DNA of 6,334 nucleotides. Source: Planctomycetota bacterium. GTDB taxonomy: Bacteria > Planctomycetota > Phycisphaerae > UBA1845. A program made the translations under genes and the position numbers. Of this stretch, positions 1-5,731 are shown piece by piece; the stretch's first letter is position 1, and each line of letters opens with the position of its first letter. The notes beneath the pieces are model-generated. The model was not told the origin of the DNA, did not search any database, and saw only the letters and a list, made by a program, of their open reading frames with translations. Where the stretch lies: contig JADFRO010000185.1 in NCBI GenBank assembly GCA_022561255.1, positions 1 to 6,334 of the forward strand, given 5' to 3'.

Positions 1-1064
1 TGATCCGGCGTAGCGTAATCATTTATTTTCAGCACCAGATCGCCGACTTGGCGGACGCGCCCGCCTCGCGTTACGACGGTCCCTCGGAGCCCAGCCACCC
101 CGGCGGCGCTGGTCACGGGAACGTCACGAAGAAGCACACCTTCGATACCCCATCGCCGCGTTTGGGTATCGGGCCAAACGATGACGCCTAAGCCGGGCCT
201 GATCACTTTTCCGTAGCGTATGATTTCGGGGACGACGCGGTTGACGATGTCGACGGGAATGGCGAACCCGATCCCCGCACTCGCACCCGAGGGGCTGGCG
301 ATTTGTGTGTTGACGCCGATGAGTCGCCCGGCACTGTCCAGTAGAGGTCCGCCGGAGTTGCCGGGATTGATGGCTGCGTCCGTCTGAATGACGTCGTGGA
401 TGGGCCTGCCCGTTAGCGACGGAATTTCACGTCCCAGCGCGCTGACGACACCCGTCGTCAGGGTCTGATCCAGGCCAAACGGATTGCCGATGGCCAAGAC
501 TTTCTGACCTACGACGAGGTCGCTGGAGCTGCCGATAGCTAGCGGTCGCAGGCGGTCAGCCGGAGCGTCGATCTTCAGCACGGCAAGATCCTTTTCCCTC
601 GTCGCTCCGACGAAGCGAGCTTCCCACTGCGACTGGTCCGCCAGCGTAACGATCCAGCGCTTACCCTCTTTGATCACGTGCAGATTGGTCACGATGTGTC
701 CGGCCCGGTCGTAGATGAAACCCGACCCGCTGCCAGCCGGAATCTCGAACAGGTTGAGCGTAAGGAAATCCCGCGCGACGTCGGTGGAGGTGATGTACAC
801 GACCGAAGGAGAGGCTTGCCGAAAGACCGCGATGGTCGATTGCTCATCGGCTGTGAGATCGCCGCGCGCGACGATCGGCTGAGGCTTGGCCTGGGGATCG
901 TGCAGCGGCGCACTCACGTCCGGGGTCAGTAGCGCCCAAACACCAAGAAAGACAAAAGACCAGATAGCGATCATGGTAATCCAGCGGGGTCCGATCGCCT
1001 GGCGATAGACCCTGTGCTGTCCTCCTTCATATTCTTGACGTTGTGGGTCCGTAAAACCGGTCAT
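1..1064 (-). CDS. HtrA/DegP-type trypsin-like serine protease with PDZ domain, membrane-anchored (3' end outside window)
   Basis: This is an S1C-family envelope protease that would degrade or sense misfolded proteins outside the cytoplasmic membrane. The visible part is 354 codons, open to the left edge. An N-terminal stretch of about 28 residues with several Arg precedes one hydrophobic segment (about residues 29-47), fitting a type II signal anchor. The trypsin-like domain follows with the full triad: His129 in TNLHV, Asp159 in KDLAVLKI, and Ser237 in GNSGGP. The typical motifs GSGSGFI, AIGNPFG, QTDAAINPGNSGGP and GIGFAIP are present. A PDZ domain starts near residue 288 (RPGLGV) and is cut after LKINDYATPD. 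The ATG at 1064 is chosen because it supplies a positively charged cytoplasmic tail. GTG at 1067, a GTG near 1128 or the internal ATG (Met31) are alternatives, and no clear ribosome site decides. The frame is closed upstream by a stop near 1136. It lies about 230 bp downstream of ileS. The family call is secure; a finer DegP/DegQ/DegS assignment is not. Confidence 0.93.
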   Translation of the reverse strand, partial: MTGFTDPQRQEYEGGQHRVYRQAIGPRWITMIAIWSFVFLGVWALLTPDVSAPLHDPQAKPQPIVARGDLTADEQSTIAVFRQASPSVVYITSTDVARDFLTLNLFEIPAGSGSGFIYDRAGHIVTNLHVIKEGKRWIVTLADQSQWEARFVGATREKDLAVLKIDAPADRLRPLAIGSSSDLVVGQKVLAIGNPFGLDQTLTTGVVSALGREIPSLTGRPIHDVIQTDAAINPGNSGGPLLDSAGRLIGVNTQIASPSGASAGIGFAIPVDIVNRVVPEIIRYGKVIRPGLGVIVWPDTQTRRWGIEGVLLRDVPVTSAAGVAGLRGTVVTRGGRVRQVGDLVLKINDYATPD

Positions 1065-1126
1065 CACAACCAATCGCTCGCGCGAGCCTTGTGCCGTTTC
1101 TGCAAAGGTCGTTCGATTTCTCTCCA

Positions 1127-1210
1127 CCCCTACTTACCAAGGAGGGGTCGGGGGAGGTTAGTTGACGAACGCGACAGACCCCCCTGTAGTCCCCCCTTGG
1201 TAAGGGGGGA
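1127..1210. repeat. Imperfect palindromic GC-rich element (REP/MITE-like)
   Basis: CTTACCAAGG (1133-1142) is exactly complementary to CCTTGGTAAG (1195-1204). The pairing extends inward through GGGG against CCC(T), and then GGGGG (1150-1154) against CCCCC (1180-1184). Outward, CCC (1128-1130) pairs with GGG (1207-1209). The whole folds into one long imperfect hairpin with a loop around 1155-1179. It sits between the ileS stop and the protease start, where it could act as a 3' stability or attenuation hairpin for ileS mRNA on the minus strand. No T-run follows on either strand, so it is not a classical intrinsic terminator. The CCCTT-GGTAA-GGGGG composition resembles dispersed palindromic repeats of GC-rich environmental bacteria. 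That it is multicopy is inference; only one copy is visible here. Confidence 0.6.
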
Positions 1211-1242
1211 CGAAATTAGGACCACCTTTCCGTTAAGGACAT

Positions 1243-1302
1243 CAGTCAAGGCGTCTTCAGTCAACACGTCTTCAGTCAACGCATTTTCAGTCAAGACGCT
1301 TT
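1243..1302. repeat. Four 15-bp tandem units across the ileS stop codon
   Basis: Four contiguous 15-bp units occupy 1243-1257, 1258-1272, 1273-1287 and 1288-1302. On the minus strand they read AAAGCGTCTTGACTG, AAAATGCGTTGACTG, AAGACGTGTTGACTG and AAGACGCCTTGACTG, all sharing TTGACTG. The first unit contains the last codons of ileS and its TGA stop. Because the period is five codons, the other three units put further in-frame TGA codons at 1276-1278, 1261-1263 and 1246-1248. This looks like tandem duplication of the 3' end of the gene by replication slippage. Confidence 0.85.
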
Positions 1303-4300
1303 CGTCACCTCGATCGCCAGCGTCTCGCCCTCGACATCCACTTCCGACTTGGCGGCATCAGCGCCCAAAGGCTCGTCGCCGATCTCGATCGCCAGCGTTT
1401 CACTACTAATGTATTCGCTACACTGGCGGATAGCCGCCCGAATCCCGTCGGAATTTGTCAGCAGAGCGAGCCGTACGCGGTCAGCGATCTCCAGGCCCGC
1501 CTGCTTGCGAAGATTCTGCACGTTGCGGACGACGTCCCGGGCGATGCCTTCGTTTTTCAGCTCGGGCGTCAGACGTTTGTCGATGAGCACGACTGTCGTA
1601 CCGTCGCACGTCCCGGCCCAGCCATCCACGTAGGTCCGCGTTACGATAACGTCTTCTTCCGTAATCACCGCATCCGTCCCTTCGACGGGCGACCGAATCG
1701 GTTTGCCGCTCAGGAGTAATTGTTCCATCGGCCCCCCTTTGATGCCCGCGATCGCATCCTTGGCTGCGCCAAGGTTCCGTCCGAATTTTGGCCCCAGCGT
1801 CTTCATGTTCGGTGTGAACGTCGCCGTGAATAAGCCATCACGGTTGTCGCGTAGGGTGACCTTCTTGACGTTGAGTTCCTCAAGAATGTGCCCCTTCAGC
1901 TCATCGTTTTCAACAGCCTTTCTCTCGTCCTCGTCCTCGGAAAAGACCATCAACTCGGCGAGAGGTTGTCTGATCTTGAGCCTGGCGTCCTTGCGAATCG
2001 AGCGGGCCATCGAAACGAGGCGAATGCACGCGGAGACTTCCTGGCGAAGCGGGTTCATTCCCCCAGCGCTTGCAACGGGGAATTTATGGTGGTGAACGCT
2101 TGCCGGCTCGTTTTCTGATTGACCAGCAACCAGGTTCTGATAGATCGACTCGGACAGAAACGGAACGATCGGCGCTATCACGCGATTGAACGTCTTGAGC
2201 ACCGTGTAAAGTGTCGAATACGCAGCTCGCTTGTCCGCAGGCCAACCCGTACCGTAAAACCGTCGCCGCGAGCGGCGCACGTACCACGTGCTCAACACAT
2301 TGATGAAGCGCGATGCCTCAGCGCAAAGCCGAGCCACGTCGAACTGACTGTACGCTTCATGTGCTACGTTCACGACGTGGTCCAGTTCAAACAGAATCCA
2401 ATCGTCGAGGATCGTTGTACCCTCAGGGGTTCTGTGTTCGTCGAGTTTGAAATCGTCGACGCGAGCGAGGTTGCAGAAAAAGGCGTACACGTTCCACCAG
2501 GGCAGGATGATCTCGCGGCGCACTTCGTCGCAATGCGCCGGGCCGAAGTGTACGTTGCGTTCGGGCGATGTGGCTGCGTAAAGCCAGCGCATCACGTCCA
2601 CGCCGAACTGCTCAGCCGCGTCCTCAAACCAGATGGCGTTGCCCTCGGACTTGTGCATGGGTTTGCCGTCGTCGTCGGTGACCAGACCGTGACCCTTGAC
2701 CACCTTAAACGGTGCCCGCCCCTCCATCACCGTGCTGACGGTGAGCAGTGCGTAGAACCAGTTGCGGAATTGTCCGGGCAGCGCTTCGACGATAAAGTCT
2801 GCCGGGAACCACTTTTTCCAATCTTCGCGCTCGCTTTCCTTGTCGCTGAAATAACCCATCGTGGAAAACGGTACGATGCTCGCGTCGAGCCACGGGTTGC
2901 CCACGTCCTTGATGCGCGTCATGTTCTTATCGCCACACTTCTCGCAGCGGATTTTTACGCCGTCGATCCAGGGACGATGGGGCGAGTGTCCGTCGAACGC
3001 GTCCCAGCCGGACTCCGACGCCTCTTTGAGTTCTTTGCGGCTACCGATGACGTCAAAGTGGCCGCACGCGCTACATTCCCAGATGGGCAGCGCCAGTCCC
3101 CAATAGCGCTTCTTGGAGATCATCCAGTCGCTCATGTTGCGAAGCCAATCCAGCTCGCGCTCCATGCCCCACGCGGGAATCCATCGCGCCTGCTTGGTGG
3201 AGGCCACGATTTCCTCGCGCAACTTCGTGTCCATGTTGATGAACCACTCGTCGACGAGGCGATAGGCGAGCTCCTCTTTGCATCGCCAGCAGTGCGGATA
3301 GCGGTGGACGTACCGCTCCTTGGCGAAGAGAATTTTACGCTCCTTCAAATCGGCGACGACTTCGTTGGAAACGTGGTTGAAACGCTTGCCGGCGAGGAAC
3401 CCGAACTCCGATCGAAAGCATCCGTCCTCGTGCAGCGGGGCGATCTGCGGCAGGCCTAGCTCTTTGCTTAGCGCGTAGTCCTCCGCGCCGCATCCAGGAG
3501 CGATGTGGACGATGCCCGTACCTTCCGACTCGGTTACCATGTCCCATGCGATCACGCGATGGGTGTCGACGGCCTCCTTCGCCCCGTCGAGGTGGTCAAA
3601 CGGCCCGGTGTATTTCAGGCCAACCAGCGCCTCACCTTTCAACTCCTCGACGACCTTAAACGCGCCGTTGTTTTTGAACATGGACTGTATCGACATCAGG
3701 CTTGGTGCTTTGGACTTCGCCGGTGATTCGATCGGTTGTTTGCGGGCGTTCTCGAAGTTGGCCTTGCCGACGTAGTAGAACTTGTCGCCCTGTTTGACCT
3801 TGACGTAGGTCATGTCGGTTTTGACGGCTGCGGCTACGTTAGAGCTGAGCGTCCACGGGGTCGTCGTCCAGACGAGCAAGGCGTGATTCGGCTGATCGTT
3901 GACGGGAAAGGTCACAAAGACGGAGGTGTGGCCAACCTCGCGGTAGCCTTCGTTCATCTCCATCTGCGAGAGGCCCGTGCCGCACCGCGCGCACCACGGC
4001 ATGACGTCTTTGCCGCGATAGATCAGCTTTCTTTCGTGACACTTCTTGAGAAACGCCCAGATGCCGTAGTTGTTCTCGTCCGACATCGTGTAATAGGAAT
4101 GTTCCCAGTCCATCCAATAGCCGAGACGCTTGGACTGCTGCGTTTGGAGGTCGGCGAACTTGCTGGCTCGTGCTTTGCATTCCTCGACGAACTTGTCGAT
4201 GCCAAAGGTTTCGATCTGTTTTTTGTCTTCAAAGCCGTGCTCTTTTTCGACCTCGACCTCGACCCAGAGTCCCTGGCAGTCGAAACCGTTTTGATATCGA

Positions 4301-4563
4301 AGCTCTTTCCCCCAGCCTGCGGACGACTTTGACGGGGCGGCGGCGTGATAGCGCTGGTAGATGTCTTTGTAGGTGCGACCCCAGGCGTGGTGGACGCCCA
4401 TCGGGTTGTTCGCTGTGATCGGCCCGTCCAGGAAGGACCACTTGGGCTTGCCTCGATTGATCTCGCAGAGCTTCTCGAAGGCCTTCGTCCGCTCCCAAAA
4501 CGCGAGCACATCGCGCTCCAGAGCTGGGAAGTCTACCTTTGGGTCAATCTTGTCAAACGCCAT
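1291..4563 (-). CDS. ileS: Isoleucyl-tRNA synthetase, IleRS2-like, with altered HIGH motif (GVHH)
   Basis: This cytoplasmic class I synthetase attaches isoleucine to tRNA-Ile using ATP and hydrolyses mischarged valine. It has 1090 residues, the usual size for the long IleRS2-like clade. In order: Rossmann catalytic domain with SFLDGP (43-48) and GVHH (56-59) where HxGH is expected; NGFDCQGLWVEVEVEK (92-107); CP/editing domain with WTTTPWTL (232-239) and GTGIVHIAPGCGAED (348-362), the latter supplying the expected editing Asp362; KMSKS-equivalent PMHKS (635-639); helical anticodon-binding domain around 721-830 with STWYVRRSRRRFY (758-770); and a C-terminal domain with DVVRNVQNLRKQAGLEIADRV. 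Four CxxC pairs (191/194, 425/428, 497/500, 540/543) probably bind zinc. The ATG at 4563 is chosen because MAFDKIDPKVDFPALE is the normal family N-terminus. The frame stays open 286 codons upstream, but that part overlaps cysC and has no family resemblance. A promoter lies about 50 bp upstream. The ribosome site is weak: GAGG (4575-4578) is 11 nt from the ATG. Confidence 0.97.
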   Translation of the reverse strand: MAFDKIDPKVDFPALERDVLAFWERTKAFEKLCEINRGKPKWSFLDGPITANNPMGVHHAWGRTYKDIYQRYHAAAPSKSSAGWGKELRYQNGFDCQGLWVEVEVEKEHGFEDKKQIETFGIDKFVEECKARASKFADLQTQQSKRLGYWMDWEHSYYTMSDENNYGIWAFLKKCHERKLIYRGKDVMPWCARCGTGLSQMEMNEGYREVGHTSVFVTFPVNDQPNHALLVWTTTPWTLSSNVAAAVKTDMTYVKVKQGDKFYYVGKANFENARKQPIESPAKSKAPSLMSIQSMFKNNGAFKVVEELKGEALVGLKYTGPFDHLDGAKEAVDTHRVIAWDMVTESEGTGIVHIAPGCGAEDYALSKELGLPQIAPLHEDGCFRSEFGFLAGKRFNHVSNEVVADLKERKILFAKERYVHRYPHCWRCKEELAYRLVDEWFINMDTKLREEIVASTKQARWIPAWGMERELDWLRNMSDWMISKKRYWGLALPIWECSACGHFDVIGSRKELKEASESGWDAFDGHSPHRPWIDGVKIRCEKCGDKNMTRIKDVGNPWLDASIVPFSTMGYFSDKESEREDWKKWFPADFIVEALPGQFRNWFYALLTVSTVMEGRAPFKVVKGHGLVTDDDGKPMHKSEGNAIWFEDAAEQFGVDVMRWLYAATSPERNVHFGPAHCDEVRREIILPWWNVYAFFCNLARVDDFKLDEHRTPEGTTILDDWILFELDHVVNVAHEAYSQFDVARLCAEASRFINVLSTWYVRRSRRRFYGTGWPADKRAAYSTLYTVLKTFNRVIAPIVPFLSESIYQNLVAGQSENEPASVHHHKFPVASAGGMNPLRQEVSACIRLVSMARSIRKDARLKIRQPLAELMVFSEDEDERKAVENDELKGHILEELNVKKVTLRDNRDGLFTATFTPNMKTLGPKFGRNLGAAKDAIAGIKGGPMEQLLLSGKPIRSPVEGTDAVITEEDVIVTRTYVDGWAGTCDGTTVVLIDKRLTPELKNEGIARDVVRNVQNLRKQAGLEIADRVRLALLTNSDGIRAAIRQCSEYISSETLAIEIGDEPLGADAAKSEVDVEGETLAIEVTKAS

Positions 4564-4618
4564 GCCGCCTGCATCCTCGAATCCGCCCGGTCTCGCCCCC
4601 GTCACAAGCGGACCAACC

Positions 4619-4647
4619 ACTATAACCCGCTTTTGCGGCAGCGTGAA
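4619..4647 (-). promoter_or_regulatory. Probable sigma70-type promoter of ileS
   Basis: On the minus strand TTCACG (4642-4647, 4 of 6 to TTGACA) is followed after exactly 17 bp by TATAGT (4619-4624, 5 of 6 to TATAAT). Transcription would start near 4612, leaving a leader of roughly 50 nt before the ileS ATG at 4563. The spacer contains a small CCGC-AAAA-GCGG inverted repeat. This is consensus matching only, but the spacing and the position upstream of a housekeeping gene support it. Confidence 0.6.
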
Positions 4648-4823
4648 TGCGCGGTTGGTGGGACCGGATTCATCCGCGTGGCGCGCTTGGTTGGGTGTCG
4701 CCCGGTTTGTTGCGGCGCTGTCAGGGCTGTCGTTTCCTGACGGTGGCCACGCATCGTCGCATCGGCGTTCGTTCAAGGTGCTCGGGAGCGTCGACGATAC
4801 GTTAAGCGTGAGGCTGTGGTTTA

Positions 4824-4840
4824 CCCCCCCCCTGGGGGGG
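4824..4840. repeat. C9-T-G7 homopolymer palindrome
   Basis: Nine C, one T and seven G occur in a row, forming a self-complementary tract with almost no loop. Such tracts are prone to replication slippage and to sequencing-length error. It sits between cysC and the ileS promoter, about 14 bp from the terminator-like hairpin. Being intergenic, a length change would not shift a reading frame. Confidence 0.7.
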
Positions 4841-4853
4841 ACGGCTTTGCAAA

Positions 4854-4897
4854 GGGAGTCCGAGTTTCGGCGAGCTCGGGCTCCCGTTTTGTTTTCT
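4854..4897 (+). terminator. Intrinsic-terminator-like hairpin, best oriented on the plus strand
   Basis: GGGAGTCCGAG (4854-4864) and CTCGGGCTCCC (4875-4885) pair over 11 bp with one G-U wobble in plus-strand RNA, around a 10-nt loop. A U-rich tail GTTTTGTTTTCTT follows. In minus-strand RNA the same stem has an A-C mismatch at that position and is followed only by TTTG. It begins about 50 bp after the cysC stop, so it may still work as a weaker, bidirectional terminator for cysC. By sequence the stronger direction faces cysC from its 3' side, which would block antisense transcription. Confidence 0.6.
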
Positions 4898-4933
4898 TGA
4901 AAGTGCGACCGACGAGACGATCGCGGCTGCGGG

Positions 4934-5554
4934 CTACTCCCCCAGCGCTGAAATCTTGCCGGCTTTTTCGAGCATCTCCACCAGGGCGATGGTGGCCTCC
5001 TGCGGCGACATCTTCGATGTGTCGATGACCAACTCCGGCTTTTCCGGTGCTTCGTAGGGGTCGTCGATACCGGTAAAGCCCTTGATCTCTCCGGCGCGAG
5101 CCTTTTTGTACAAGCCCTTGGGATCGCGCTCCTCGCAAACTTCAAGCGGCGTATCGCAAAACACCTCGTAGAAACTGCCTTCGCCGACCGTTTCGCGGGC
5201 GATCTGTCGATCGGCGCGATAGGGGCTGATAAAGGCCGTGATCGTAATGATCCCCGCGTCGACGTAGAGTTTTCCAACTTCGCCGATTCGGCGGATGTTT
5301 TCCGTTCGATCCTCGGCGGAGAAGCCCAGGTTCTTGTTGAGCCCGTGGCGGATGTTGTCGCCGTCGAGAACGTAGGCGAGTCGCCCTCGCTGGACCAGGG
5401 CGTGTTCGAGCGTGTATGCAATCGTGCTCTTGCCCGATGCGCTCAGACCCGTCATCCAGATGAGCACTCCTTTTTGTCCCAGCAGTTTCTCGCGCTCCTC
5501 GCGTCCGACGTGGCCTTCATGCCACGTGATGTTCGTCGCTTTGATGTTCGTCAC
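4934..5554 (-). CDS. cysC: Adenylylsulfate (APS) kinase
   Basis: The enzyme phosphorylates the 3'-hydroxyl of APS with ATP to give PAPS, for sulfate assimilation or for sulfotransferases, in the cytoplasm. It has 206 residues, normal for a stand-alone bacterial CysC. The family N-terminus NITWHEGHVGREEREKLLGQ (8-27) is followed by Walker A GLSASGKST (36-44), DGDNIRHGLNKNLGFS (64-79), AFISPYRADR (107-116) with Ser110 at the place annotated as phosphoserine in CysC, and the lid region KGLYKKARAGEIKGFTGIDDPYE (146-168, abridged motif KGLYKKA then GFTGIDDPYE). The start is GTG at 5554: an in-frame TAA lies only 3 bp further upstream, and the next Met is at residue 34, just before Walker A. GAGG (5562-5565), 7 nt from GTG, supports this. 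No cysD, cysN, sat or cysH is visible nearby, so its partner in APS supply must be elsewhere. It appears monocistronic, with its own promoter. Confidence 0.97.
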   Translation of the reverse strand: MTNIKATNITWHEGHVGREEREKLLGQKGVLIWMTGLSASGKSTIAYTLEHALVQRGRLAYVLDGDNIRHGLNKNLGFSAEDRTENIRRIGEVGKLYVDAGIITITAFISPYRADRQIARETVGEGSFYEVFCDTPLEVCEERDPKGLYKKARAGEIKGFTGIDDPYEAPEKPELVIDTSKMSPQEATIALVEMLEKAGKISALGE

Positions 5555-5561
5555 TTTTTAG

Positions 5562-5565
5562 CCTC
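5562..5565 (-). promoter_or_regulatory. Ribosome binding site of cysC
   Basis: GAGG on the minus strand lies 7 nt before the GTG start at 5554, a normal spacing. It helps settle the non-ATG start. It also lies inside an 8-codon ATG-started frame (5551-5577) whose TGA overlaps the GTG. Confidence 0.65.
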
Positions 5566-5582
5566 GCGTACCTTCATAAAGC

Positions 5583-5601
5583 TGCGGACCGAAGGTCCGC
5601 A
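5583..5601 (-). promoter_or_regulatory. Hairpin in the cysC 5' leader
   Basis: TGCGGACC (5583-5590) and GGTCCGCA (5594-5601) are perfect inverted repeats of 8 bp with a 3-nt loop. On the minus-strand transcript the hairpin falls between the predicted start point (about 5625) and the ribosome site, about 17 nt upstream of GAGG. It is not followed by a T-run. It could stabilise the mRNA, affect initiation or be a protein-binding palindrome; its function is unknown. Confidence 0.5.
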
Positions 5602-5631
5602 TAACCATAGAGCGAATCCGAAGAATCGAGC

Positions 5632-5660
5632 AGTATAGAAACTCGGCGTGTGTACGACAA
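5632..5660 (-). promoter_or_regulatory. Probable sigma70-type promoter of cysC
   Basis: On the minus strand TTGTCG (5655-5660, 4 of 6 to TTGACA) is followed after exactly 17 bp by TATACT (5632-5637, 5 of 6 to TATAAT). Transcription would start near 5625, giving a leader of about 70 nt that includes the hairpin at 5583-5601. It lies after the stop of the upstream gene, consistent with cysC being its own unit. Confidence 0.6.
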
Positions 5661-5731
5661 CCCGCTTAAATCGTCGCAGATGTGCAATACCCTGGCAGGC
5701 CGGGCTTTTGTGAGCTACACCAAATCGCAAA

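Larger units (their letters stand above)
4564..4933. other. 370-bp intergenic region between cysC and ileS
   Basis: No credible gene lies here. Open frames crossing it are shadows or extensions of other frames. It contains the ileS promoter (4619-4647), a C9-T-G7 palindrome (4824-4840), and a terminator-like hairpin with a U-rich tail (4854-4897). A weak 6-bp inverted repeat also occurs, GTCAGG (4720-4725) with CCTGAC (4736-4741). On the minus strand I looked for a T-box leader in front of ileS and did not find the conserved GGTGGNACCGCG core. Confidence 0.8.

Noticed and set aside
1014..1409. 131-codon plus-strand frame across the ileS/protease intergenic region
   Set aside because: It runs through the palindromic element, the tandem repeat and the antisense of both flanking genes, and has no recognisable protein features.
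2119..3459. 446-codon open frame on the plus strand inside ileS
   Set aside because: It is entirely antisense to a well-conserved ileS and has no recognisable domain. It is a GC-rich shadow frame.
3736..4332. 198-codon plus-strand open frame inside ileS
   Set aside because: It is antisense to the conserved catalytic and editing domains of IleRS, and its hydrophobic composition mirrors the complement of that coding sequence.
4564..4700. T-box riboswitch in front of ileS
   Set aside because: The conserved T-box core and the multi-stem leader are not present, and the predicted leader is only about 50 nt.
4564..5421. 286-codon in-frame extension upstream of ileS
   Set aside because: It overlaps cysC in another frame on the same strand, shows no IleRS resemblance and is Arg/Ser-rich as out-of-frame GC-rich DNA usually is. 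The normal family N-terminus begins at 4563, behind a promoter.
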